Origin: Betaproteobacteria bacterium
GTDB lineage: Bacteria; Pseudomonadota; Gammaproteobacteria; Burkholderiales; Casimicrobiaceae
DNA length: 7,547 bases
Direction: 5' to 3'
Assembly (NCBI GenBank): GCA_005888955.1
Contig: VBCS01000211.1
Span: 1-7,547 of the forward strand
Shown here: positions 1 to 5,992 of the stretch, one piece after another
How positions within the stretch are numbered: position 1 is the first letter of the stretch
Layout: every line of letters starts with the position of its first letter
Program-made: the position numbers and the translations under genes
The notes under the pieces: model-generated
What the model was told of the DNA's origin: nothing
Seen by the model: the letters and a program-made list of their open reading frames with translations, nothing else
The model's database searches: none

Positions 1-11
1 GGCAACAAATG

Positions 12-122
12 CGTCATCCCCGCGCAAGCGGGGATCCAGCGACTTTGTTATGGGCCTCGTGCAAGTGGGAATCCAGCGACTCTAGACAACGACGCTGGAT
101 TCCCGCATTCGCGGGAATGACG
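12..122. repeat. Composite palindromic repeat (dRS3/REP-like), three units in inverted arrangement
   Basis: The element is bounded by CGTCAT (12-17) and its reverse complement ATGACG (117-122). It holds three related units. Unit 1 (16-35) is a perfect 8-bp stem, ATCCCCGC/GCGGGGAT, with a GCAA loop, followed by CCAGCGAC. Unit 2 (about 55-80) is a decayed copy with a damaged left arm but an intact GGGAATCCAGCGAC tail. Unit 3 (93-118) lies in the opposite orientation and has a perfect 8-bp stem, ATTCCCGC/GCGGGAAT. The tails of units 2 and 3 form a perfect 12-bp inverted repeat (67-78 with 93-104) around a 14-base spacer, so a larger hairpin can also form. Short GGGAAT palindromes of this kind are common between genes in Neisseria (dRS3) and in many betaproteobacteria. 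Whether this copy is mobile, a transcript-end structure or an inert relic cannot be decided from one copy. Confidence 0.8.
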
Positions 123-208
123 GCTTGCGTTTGATGCGTCTCCGCGAAGGGATCGGTGCGCACACCGACGTAGCTATTGTCCGGGACTGCGAACGCTAGT
201 AAATCGCA
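123..208 (+). other. Leader region before the permease operon
   Basis: This is 86 bases between the repeat and the first permease start. I see no convincing sigma-70 promoter and no strong Shine-Dalgarno sequence before the ATG at 209. One plus-strand frame is open from 86 to tandem stops TAG TAA (197-202) and reads GIGAHTDVAIVRDCER near its end, which may be chance. The promoter may lie here unrecognised. Alternatively, transcription may come from genes left of the window through the repeat. Confidence 0.3.
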
Positions 209-1129
209 ATGCTGCAGTATCTCGTCAAACGCCTGCTCGGCCTGATCCCCACGCTGGCGCTGGTCGCACTGCTGGTGTTCCTTTTCGTGCATCTGCTGCC
301 GGGAGACCCGGCCCGCCTGGCCGCCGGACCGGACGCGACGCCGGAGACCGTTGCGCTGGTGCGGCAGGACCTTGGCCTCGACAAGTCATTGCCCGAGCAG
401 TTCGTCCGCTTCACAACGGGCGTGCTGCACGGGGACTTCGGCCGGTCGCTGCGCACCAAGCGTCCCGTGAACGCCGAAATCGCCGAGCGCTTCATGCCGA
501 CATTCTGGCTGACCGTCACCAGCATGGCGTGGTCGGTGGCGATCGGCATGCTCATCGGTACCCTCTCCGCGGTCTGGCGCAACCGTTGGCCCGATCGGGT
601 AGGCATGACGCTGGCCGTGTCGGGCATATCCTTTCCGGCGTTCGCACTCGGCATGCTCCTGATGCAAATCTTTTCGGTGCAGCTGCATTGGCTGCCGACC
701 GTCGGCGCCGACACCTGGCGCCACTACATCCTGCCGTCGTTGACACTCGGTGCCGCGGTCGCGGCGATCATGGCGCGCTTCACGCGCTCGTCGTTCGTCG
801 ACATTTTGCACGAAGACTACGTGCGCACTGCGCGGGCCAAAGGGCTGCCCGAAACCGTCGTGATCGTCAAGCATGGGCTGCGCAACGCGCTGATTCCGGT
901 CGTCACCATGATGGGCCTGCAGTTTGGCTTCCTGCTGGGCGGCTCGATCGTCGTCGAAGTCGTCTTCAACTGGCCAGGCATGGGCAGGCTCCTCGTCGAC
1001 GCGGTCGACATGCGCGACTATCCAGTTATTCAGGGACTGGTACTGCTCTTCTCGCTCGAATTCGTGCTGATCAACCTGATCGTCGATGTGCTTTACGCGG
1101 TGATCAATCCGACCATCCGTTATCGCTGA
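209..1129 (+). CDS. ABC transporter permease, DppB/GsiC family (dipeptide/oligopeptide-type importer)
   Basis: This 306-residue inner-membrane protein would form one half of the channel of a binding-protein-dependent importer of the peptide/nickel/opine class. The N-terminus has the family pattern: a short basic start, a first membrane span (about 9-30), LPGDP (30-34) just after it, then GDFGRSL (75-81) before a periplasmic loop. Further hydrophobic spans follow from about residue 98. The cytoplasmic EAA-type loop that docks on the ATPase starts near Y204 (RTARAKG, then HGLRNALIP). Length and full-length pattern are normal for DppB-type permeases. The ATG at 209 is chosen because it puts the first span in the usual place; there is no good ribosome site before it. 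It is 4 bases from the second permease, so the two are surely co-transcribed. The substrate is not readable from the permease and could be peptides, glutathione or another small solute. The binding protein and ATPases are not in the window. Confidence 0.95.
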   Translation: MLQYLVKRLLGLIPTLALVALLVFLFVHLLPGDPARLAAGPDATPETVALVRQDLGLDKSLPEQFVRFTTGVLHGDFGRSLRTKRPVNAEIAERFMPTFWLTVTSMAWSVAIGMLIGTLSAVWRNRWPDRVGMTLAVSGISFPAFALGMLLMQIFSVQLHWLPTVGADTWRHYILPSLTLGAAVAAIMARFTRSSFVDILHEDYVRTARAKGLPETVVIVKHGLRNALIPVVTMMGLQFGFLLGGSIVVEVVFNWPGMGRLLVDAVDMRDYPVIQGLVLLFSLEFVLINLIVDVLYAVINPTIRYR

Positions 1130-1133
1130 TGCC

Positions 1134-2054
1134 ATGAACGAGCAAGCGGAGCTCCAGCCGGTGGACGCCGAAATTCCGGCCGTGCCCGAAGTGGCCGCAG
1201 CAGCGGTGCGGACGCCGTGGACGGAGTTCTGGCGTAAATTCCGCAAGCAGCATGTCGCGGTGGTCGCGGGATTGTTCGTCGGGTTGCTGGTCGTACTGGC
1301 CCTCGGCGCGCCGTGGCTCGTCCCCTACGACGCGGAAAATTTCTTCGACTACGACAGCCTCAATGCGCTGCCCTCGCTCAAGCACTGGTTCGGGGTCGAT
1401 CCTCTCGGGCGCGACATCTTCAGCCGCATTCTGATGGGCTCGCGCATTTCGCTGACCGCCGGCTTCGTATCGGTCGCCGTCGGCGCGGTCGTCGGCACCA
1501 CCATGGGCCTCGTCGCGGGATACTATGAAGGTTGGTGGGACCGCATCATCATGCGGATCTGCGACGTCCTGTTCGCGTTTCCCGGTATCGTGCTCGCGAT
1601 CGGCATCGTCGCCATCCTCGGCGGCGGCATCGGCAACGTCATCATCGCGGTCGCGATCTTCAGCATTCCCACGTTCGCCCGGCTCGTGCGCGGCAATACG
1701 CTGGCGCTCAAACACCTTACATTCGTCGAAGCGGCGCGGAGCATTGGCGCGTCGGACTGGACGATCGTGGTCCGGCATATCTTTCCCGGCACGATCGCGG
1801 CGGTCGTCGTGTATTTCTCGCTGCGCATCGGCACGTCGATCATCACGGCGGCGAGCCTGTCGTTCATCGGCATGGGTGCCCAGCCGCCGACGCCCGAATG
1901 GGGTGCGATGCTCAACGAGGCGCGCGCGGACATGATGACTTCGCCGCATGTCGCGCTCTTTCCCAGCCTGGCGATATTCTGTACGGTGCTCGCTTTCAAT
2001 CTTCTAGGCGACGGGCTCCGCGACGCGCTGGATCCGAAGATAGAGCAGAAATGA
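1134..2054 (+). CDS. ABC transporter permease, DppC/GsiD family
   Basis: This 306-residue inner-membrane protein is the expected partner of the upstream permease. It has the DppC layout: a cytoplasmic N-terminal tail of about 40 residues ending in a basic WRKFRKQ stretch, a first span (about 41-62), then a periplasmic segment with HWFGVDPLGRDIFSR (DPLGRD at 89-94), which is a hallmark of the family. Four or five more spans follow. The EAA loop is well conserved (EAARSIGA from E199, then HIFPG), and the C-terminal part has SFIGMGAQPPTPEWG, another family signature. The start at 1134 lies 4 bases after the stop of the first permease with no Shine-Dalgarno sequence, which suggests translational coupling. 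Its stop overlaps the start of the next gene. No ATP-binding subunit follows, unlike complete dpp/opp operons, so the ATPase must be encoded before the window or elsewhere. Confidence 0.95.
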   Translation: MNEQAELQPVDAEIPAVPEVAAAAVRTPWTEFWRKFRKQHVAVVAGLFVGLLVVLALGAPWLVPYDAENFFDYDSLNALPSLKHWFGVDPLGRDIFSRILMGSRISLTAGFVSVAVGAVVGTTMGLVAGYYEGWWDRIIMRICDVLFAFPGIVLAIGIVAILGGGIGNVIIAVAIFSIPTFARLVRGNTLALKHLTFVEAARSIGASDWTIVVRHIFPGTIAAVVVYFSLRIGTSIITAASLSFIGMGAQPPTPEWGAMLNEARADMMTSPHVALFPSLAIFCTVLAFNLLGDGLRDALDPKIEQK

Positions 2055-2773
2055 CCGAGGCCCGCGCAGGTGGCGGGACGAAGGAATCAGTCCTCCGGCG
2101 CTGGGCAAGGCTTGCAATTCCAGTCGTATTTGTCGCCGCAGTCGCCGCTTTTTTCGCGCTGGGCGGCGAGCATTACCTCGCCCTGGACACGATCAAGCAG
2201 AACCGCGACGCGCTGCTCGCTTTCACGTCCGCGCACTACGGCCTGGCGCTGGCGCTCGCGTTCGCGATCTATGCGACCGCGACCGCGTTGAGCCTGCCCA
2301 GCGGCACGGTGTTGTCGCTGACGTTCGGTTTCCTTTTCGGTCGCTGGGTCGCGACCGGAATCGTCGTCACCGCGGGCACGCTCGGCGCGACGATGCTCTT
2401 TCTCGCTGCGCGCTATCTCTTCGGCGCGGCGGTGCGCCGGCGCCTCGGCCCGCTGGGTGAGCGTATCAACGAGGGCTTCACCGAAAGCGGTTTCTACTGG
2501 CTCTTGTTTCTGCGGGTGATGCCGCTTTTTCCCTACTTTCTCGTCAATCTCGCGCCGGCGCTGACCGATATTCGCGTGCGCACCTACGTCGCCGCGACAT
2601 TCGTCGGCATCCTGCCGAGTACGCTCATCGTCACCAATCTCGGGCAAACGCTGGGCAGCATCGAGTCGACGCGAGCCCTGCTCACGCCGGAGGCGCTGCT
2701 CGCCTTGAGCCTGCTCGGCGTGCTCGCCCTGTTGCCGGTTCTGTTGCACTACGTCCGATCCAAACGCGTCTGA
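2051..2773 (+). CDS. TVP38/TMEM64 family (VTT domain) inner-membrane protein
   Basis: This is a 240-residue membrane protein of the VTT/DedA superfamily. An N-terminal basic segment (RRWAR, 16-20) precedes a first span (about 20-38). The VTT core then shows LSLPSGTVLSLTFGFLFG (80-97), a glycine-rich span followed by AARYLFG (119-125), and the most diagnostic block, LRVMPLFPYFLVNLAPAL (starting at L154), with LPST and NLGQTLG after it. A last hydrophobic span (about 217-234) ends in a basic tail. DedA-superfamily proteins are linked to lipid-carrier or phospholipid flipping and to proton-motive-force-dependent stress tolerance, but the exact job of bacterial TVP38 proteins is mostly unknown. 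The ATG at 2051 overlaps the stop of the second permease (ATGA), so translation is probably coupled. This makes a shared expression unit with the importer likely, although a shared function is not shown. Confidence 0.88.
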   Translation: MTEARAGGGTKESVLRRWARLAIPVVFVAAVAAFFALGGEHYLALDTIKQNRDALLAFTSAHYGLALALAFAIYATATALSLPSGTVLSLTFGFLFGRWVATGIVVTAGTLGATMLFLAARYLFGAAVRRRLGPLGERINEGFTESGFYWLLFLRVMPLFPYFLVNLAPALTDIRVRTYVAATFVGILPSTLIVTNLGQTLGSIESTRALLTPEALLALSLLGVLALLPVLLHYVRSKRV

Positions 2774-2815
2774 CCAGCGTATATGGGACTGCGACCGTAG
2801 CGATCCATTCCATCC

Positions 2816-2911
2816 ATGTCCAAGACCAAGACTCAGAGCCTTTATCGTTTCATCGTCGGCGCCGCGATCGGCCTTACGCTGGTGGCATTTCTAGGCGTCG
2901 CGATCGCCTGA
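2816..2911 (+). CDS. Possible 31-residue single-span membrane microprotein
   Basis: An ATG-started frame encodes 31 residues: a polar, basic N-terminus (MSKTKTQSLYR) followed by one hydrophobic segment to the end (about residues 12-31, with FIVGAAIGLTLVAF). This is the layout of a small inner-membrane protein with its N-terminus inside. It lies alone in the 215-base gap between the VTT gene and the ATP-grasp gene, in the same orientation as both. Against it: no Shine-Dalgarno sequence is visible before the ATG, and a short frame can arise by chance in GC-rich DNA. In favour: the amphipathic-then-hydrophobic design is clean and uses sensible codons. No known family is recognised. Confidence 0.4.
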   Translation: MSKTKTQSLYRFIVGAAIGLTLVAFLGVAIA

Positions 2912-2948
2912 CGCTGATAAAGGCGCGCTCCGGCCAGCCGCTATTTGC

Positions 2949-2954
2949 TATGCT
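2949..2954 (+). promoter_or_regulatory. Weak candidate -10 element for the ATP-grasp gene
   Basis: TATGCT matches the sigma-70 -10 consensus at four of six positions and sits in the only AT-richer patch of this gap, 34 bases before the chosen ATG. No good -35 box is seen at the usual distance. The upstream in-frame ATG at 2950 falls inside this hexamer, so if it is the promoter that ATG could not be the start. Low confidence. Confidence 0.2.
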
Positions 2955-2988
2955 TTGCGCTGACGTCGCGCCCCCCCGACGCCGCCCG

Positions 2989-4281
2989 ATGAAGCCGAAG
3001 CTCCTCTTTCTGTTTCCCGAATGCTGGGACCGCTGCGCATTGCAGGCTGACGCCGCGCTGCGTGGCGAGTTCGACGTGGTCGGCGAGGGCTTCGACCTGT
3101 TTCGCTTCCCGGAAAACGCCCAGATCCTCTGGTTCGACGTGCGGCGCTTCGTCGATCGCCTCGTGCGCAGATACAGCCATGCCGGCCTCGCCGGTGTCGT
3201 CAGCACGAACGAGCAATACGGCGCCCTGATTGCGGCGACGGTCGCACGGCGCCTCGGCCTTCCCGGCAAGGTTCTCGCCCGCACGCTGACCGCGGCGGCG
3301 CTGCCCGAGGCGTCACCGCGCTATACCGTCTTTCCATGGACCATCGATCCCGCCGCCGCGGCCGCGCTGCCTTATCCGCTCTTCGTCAAGCCGGTCAAGG
3401 CGGCGTACTCGGTGCTCGCGCGGCGCGTGGATCGCGTCGAAGAGCTCAACCGCCATCTCGAGTTCAGCTCGTGGGAGAAGCACATCATTCGGCGGCTGGT
3501 GAAGCCTTTCAACGATCTGATGCGCGATCTGCTTCCGGGCGACGAGGTCTGCGACGCGTACCACCTGATCGGAGAGGAGCCGCTCGACGGCGTGCAGGTC
3601 AATGTCGACGGCTATGTCGATCGTGGCGCCGCGCATTGCCTGGGCGTGGTCGATTCGGTCATGTATCCGGGCACGATCGCCTTCCAGCGCTTCGAATACC
3701 CGAGCCGGCTGCCGGAGGCGGCACAGCGCGAAGTCGAGCGCGTGGCGCGCCGCGCGCTCGAAGCGATCGGCTTCGACCACGGCCTGTTCAACGTCGAGCT
3801 TTTCTGGCGCCCGCGCGACGGCGCCGTCAGGATCATCGAGATCAACCCGCGGCTCGCCGCGCAGTTCGCCGATCTGTACGAAAAAGTCGACGGCACGAAT
3901 CCCTATGGTGTGCTCGCTGACCTGGCGATCGGCCGCGCTCCGCGGTGGATTCGGCGCGCCGGTCGCTACGGCGCCGCGGCCAGCTTCGTGTTTCGCGAAT
4001 TCGACGGTGCGATCAAGGTCGCGCCGAGCCGTGCCGAGATCCGCTGGCTGCAGGCGGCACATCCCGGCACCTGCCTGCAGACTTTCATCAAGCGCGGCGC
4101 GAGCCGCGGGCGCGAGATGAAATGGCTGGGAAGCTATCGCTACGCGACCGTCAATATCGGCGGGCGCGATCGCGAGGATCTCTTCCGGTGCTACGACAGC
4201 GTCTGCGCCAACCTGGCGTTCGAACGCCCGCCACGGCTGGTATTCGAAGGCACGCTCGACGCGCTCCGGCCCGGGCGTTAG
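2989..4281 (+). CDS. ATP-grasp domain protein, probable carboxylate-amine ligase-like enzyme of unknown substrate
   Basis: This 430-residue cytoplasmic protein has an ATP-grasp fold. The N-terminal part (about 1-100) is a pre-ATP-grasp domain beginning KPKLLFLFPE and containing VVSTNEQYGALIAATVARRL, which resembles the domain that precedes ATP-grasp in carbamoyl-phosphate-synthase-like ligases. The ATP-binding core has LFVKPVKAAYS (K134 as likely nucleotide-binding lysine). The metal-binding acids are seen at E270 (FNVELFW) and in EINPR (E284, N286), so the active site looks intact. A C-terminal region of about 120 residues follows, which I do not recognise. Such enzymes join a carboxylate to an amine or other nucleophile through an acyl phosphate. 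The ATG at 2989 is preferred over an in-frame ATG at 2950: the extra 13 residues are an arginine/proline stretch crossing a C7 run, and the KPKLLFLF strand fits a domain start. No partner gene indicates the substrate. Confidence 0.85.
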   Translation: MKPKLLFLFPECWDRCALQADAALRGEFDVVGEGFDLFRFPENAQILWFDVRRFVDRLVRRYSHAGLAGVVSTNEQYGALIAATVARRLGLPGKVLARTLTAAALPEASPRYTVFPWTIDPAAAAALPYPLFVKPVKAAYSVLARRVDRVEELNRHLEFSSWEKHIIRRLVKPFNDLMRDLLPGDEVCDAYHLIGEEPLDGVQVNVDGYVDRGAAHCLGVVDSVMYPGTIAFQRFEYPSRLPEAAQREVERVARRALEAIGFDHGLFNVELFWRPRDGAVRIIEINPRLAAQFADLYEKVDGTNPYGVLADLAIGRAPRWIRRAGRYGAAASFVFREFDGAIKVAPSRAEIRWLQAAHPGTCLQTFIKRGASRGREMKWLGSYRYATVNIGGRDREDLFRCYDSVCANLAFERPPRLVFEGTLDALRPGR

Positions 4282-4296
4282 GCCTTGCTGCGGGGA

Positions 4297-5316
4297 TCAG
4301 GCGTCGGTCGTAGCGCAGGCAACGGAAGGACCGAGCTTCTCCTTCGCAGCGGCGACCTGCGCGATGTCGGGCAGCGCGACGCCGTTTTTCTCCGCGGTGA
4401 TTTCTGCGAGGATCGAGATCGCGATCTCCGGGGGCGTACGGCTGCCGATGTAGAGCCCGATCGGTCCGTGCAGACGAGCGATCTGCTCGCGCGTCAGGTC
4501 GAATTCCTCGAGCCGCTGGCGGCGCTTGGCGTTGTTGGCGCGCGAGCCGAGCGCGCCCACGTAGAACGCCGGCGATTTCAGTGCTTCCAGGAGCGCGAGA
4601 TCGTCGAGCTTGGGATCGTGCGTCAGCGCGACGACGGCGCAGCGCTCGTCGAGCTTCATCGCCACCGCGGTGTCGTCGGGCATCGTCTTCACCAGCGTGA
4701 TGCCCGGAATGTCCCAGGTTTCAGTGTATTCCTCGCGCGGGTCGCAGACGGTGACCTGGTAATCCAGGCCCACCGCGATCTGGGCGAGATACTTGGACAG
4801 CTGCCCGGCGCCGATCACCAACATCCGATACCGCGGCCCATGGACCGTGGTCAGCACCTGCCCGTCGAAGGTGAGGCCGTCGGCTGTACCTGCGGGCGCG
4901 AGCGCGACTTCCGCGCTCTCCAGATCGAGCGTGCGTGCGACAAGGTTCCCCTGTTGGACGAGCTCGAGCAGCTCGCCGATGCGGCTCTGCGGCGCAAGCG
5001 GCTCGAGCACGAGCTGAATCGTGCCGCCACAGGGAAGGCCGAACTTGCGCGCATCTTCCGCGGAAACACCGTAGGTGACCGTCTGCGGCCGCTTGACGTA
5101 AGCGCCTTCGCGCCGCGAGCGCTCGACGATGTCATCCTCGATGCAGCCGCCCGATACCGAGCCGACCACGTGCCCGTCGTCCCGCACTGCGAGCAGCGCA
5201 CCCGGAGGCCGCGGCGAGCTGCCCCAGGTCTTGACCACCGTCACGAGGAGGACGCGCCTGCCGGCGGCCAGCCATTCGGCGCTCTTGCGCAGCACTTCGA
5301 GGTCGACGCTATCCAT
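4297..5316 (-). CDS. xdhC: XdhC/CoxI family molybdenum cofactor insertion chaperone
   Basis: This 339-residue cytoplasmic protein has both halves of the XdhC family. The N-terminal XdhC/CoxI domain shows TWGSSPRPPGA (30-40), GSVSGGCIEDDIVE (52-65) with the conserved cysteine C58, and GLPCGGTIQLVLEP (93-106) with C96. The C-terminal Rossmann domain begins MLVIGAGQLSKYLA (165-178) and contains FYVGALGSR (251-259) and GSRTPPEIA (291-299). Members bind molybdenum cofactor, help its sulfuration and deliver it to xanthine dehydrogenase or CO dehydrogenase-type enzymes. The length and architecture are full. The ATG at 5316 has no strong ribosome site and no in-frame start lies just upstream. It is the last gene of the cox-type operon, 70 bases after coxG, and converges on the ATP-grasp gene. 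It could be called coxF or coxI by position; sequence alone does not separate these. Confidence 0.92.
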   Translation of the reverse strand: MDSVDLEVLRKSAEWLAAGRRVLLVTVVKTWGSSPRPPGALLAVRDDGHVVGSVSGGCIEDDIVERSRREGAYVKRPQTVTYGVSAEDARKFGLPCGGTIQLVLEPLAPQSRIGELLELVQQGNLVARTLDLESAEVALAPAGTADGLTFDGQVLTTVHGPRYRMLVIGAGQLSKYLAQIAVGLDYQVTVCDPREEYTETWDIPGITLVKTMPDDTAVAMKLDERCAVVALTHDPKLDDLALLEALKSPAFYVGALGSRANNAKRRQRLEEFDLTREQIARLHGPIGLYIGSRTPPEIAISILAEITAEKNGVALPDIAQVAAAKEKLGPSVACATTDA

Positions 5317-5386
5317 GGCAATCAGGGCCGGGCTCCGGACGACAACGATCGGACAAGCCGCCAGCGTGCTTGGTTCATCGCCAATT

Positions 5387-5962
5387 CTACGCCGGACGTG
5401 TCAGCCAGTAGATGAACACGGCCGCGATGATCGCTATAGCGACAGCGAGACGCACCCATAGCGTGCGCGACGTCGCAGCAGCCTCGGTGGGCGCAACGAC
5501 TGGCTCCGCGGCAGCGGCTGCACCGCCGCCCAGGCGCTCGACAAAGCAGGCGAAGAAGTCATCGGCGACCTTCGCGGCCGCGCCATCGACAAGGCGCGAT
5601 CCGATCTGTGCCAGCTTGCCGCCGACCTGCGCATTCACGGTGTATTCGATGCGCGTTCCGGAACCGTCCGGCGTCAGCGCGACCTTCGCCTCGCCGCGTG
5701 CAAAGCCGGCCGCCCCGCCCTGCCCTTCGAAGCTCATCTTGTACGAGGTTGGCGCGACGACGTCGGACAGAATGATGCGACCGCTGAACTTGGCTGAGAC
5801 CGGACCGACGCGCGCCGTCATCGCGACCTTGAGCTCGGTATCTGAAACCCGCTCGATCGACTCGCAGCCAGGGATACAGCCCTTGAGCGTTTCGGGATCG
5901 TTGAGCGCCGCCCACGTTGTTTCTACGGACGCTGGTACCGCTCGGCTGCTCGTCAGTTCCAT
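5387..5962 (-). CDS. coxG: CoxG family SRPBCC protein with C-terminal membrane anchor
   Basis: This 191-residue protein is of the CO dehydrogenase subunit G family. The SRPBCC (START-like) lipid-binding domain spans about 1-145, with VWA-independent family marks: an early W17 followed by NDPETLKGCIPGCESIE (21-37), KVAMTARVGPVSAKFSG (45-61), and the helix segment GSRLVDGAAAKVADDFFACF (121-140). An alanine-rich linker (147-165) leads to one hydrophobic segment (about 168-187) ending YWLTRPA, so the protein is probably tail-anchored with the domain in the cytoplasm. CoxG proteins are linked to membrane recruitment of CO dehydrogenase-type enzymes and to passing electrons to respiratory quinone. 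The ATG at 5962 is chosen over one at 5986 because AAGGGAG lies 8 bases before it. It is 30 bases after coxE. Confidence 0.92.
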   Translation of the reverse strand: MELTSSRAVPASVETTWAALNDPETLKGCIPGCESIERVSDTELKVAMTARVGPVSAKFSGRIILSDVVAPTSYKMSFEGQGGAAGFARGEAKVALTPDGSGTRIEYTVNAQVGGKLAQIGSRLVDGAAAKVADDFFACFVERLGGGAAAAAEPVVAPTEAAATSRTLWVRLAVAIAIIAAVFIYWLTRPA

Positions 5963-5970
5963 CCGTGGCG

Positions 5971-5977
5971 CTCCCTT
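5971..5977 (-). promoter_or_regulatory. Shine-Dalgarno sequence fixing the coxG start
   Basis: On the minus strand AAGGGAG ends 8 bases before the ATG at 5962. It is the best ribosome site seen in the window. It lies downstream of the alternative in-frame ATG at 5986, so it supports the shorter coxG product. Confidence 0.7.
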
Positions 5978-5992
5978 TGCATGCAATCCGGA

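Noticed and set aside
12..122. Left-edge repeats as a CRISPR array
   Set aside because: The units are in mixed orientation, one is degenerate, the spacing is irregular and there are no spacers of constant length, so this is an inverted-repeat element.
386..1246. Minus-strand open frame opposite the first permease
   Set aside because: It has a histidine- and arginine-rich, low-hydrophobicity translation typical of the antisense of GC-rich membrane-protein genes. The plus-strand permease is unambiguous.
1104..1949. Minus-strand open frame opposite the second permease
   Set aside because: It has the same antisense composition (Arg, Asp, His), no motif and no ribosome site. It overlaps a clear DppC-family gene.
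2774..2815. Terminator after the VTT gene
   Set aside because: No stable GC stem followed by a T-run is present; the best pairing (GGA with TCC around 2787-2806) is too weak to call.
5317..5386. Small 18-codon minus-strand frame or separate promoter between coxG and xdhC
   Set aside because: The frame (MNQARWRLVRSLSSG) has no ribosome site and no recognisable feature, and no -35/-10 pair is visible. The gap is best read as plain intra-operon spacing.
4285..5415. Long plus-strand open frame (376 codons) opposite xdhC
   Set aside because: It mirrors the xdhC coding strand, is rich in Arg, Asp, His and Gln with no domain signature, and runs past both ends of the xdhC gene. xdhC has clear family motifs, so this is a GC-driven shadow.
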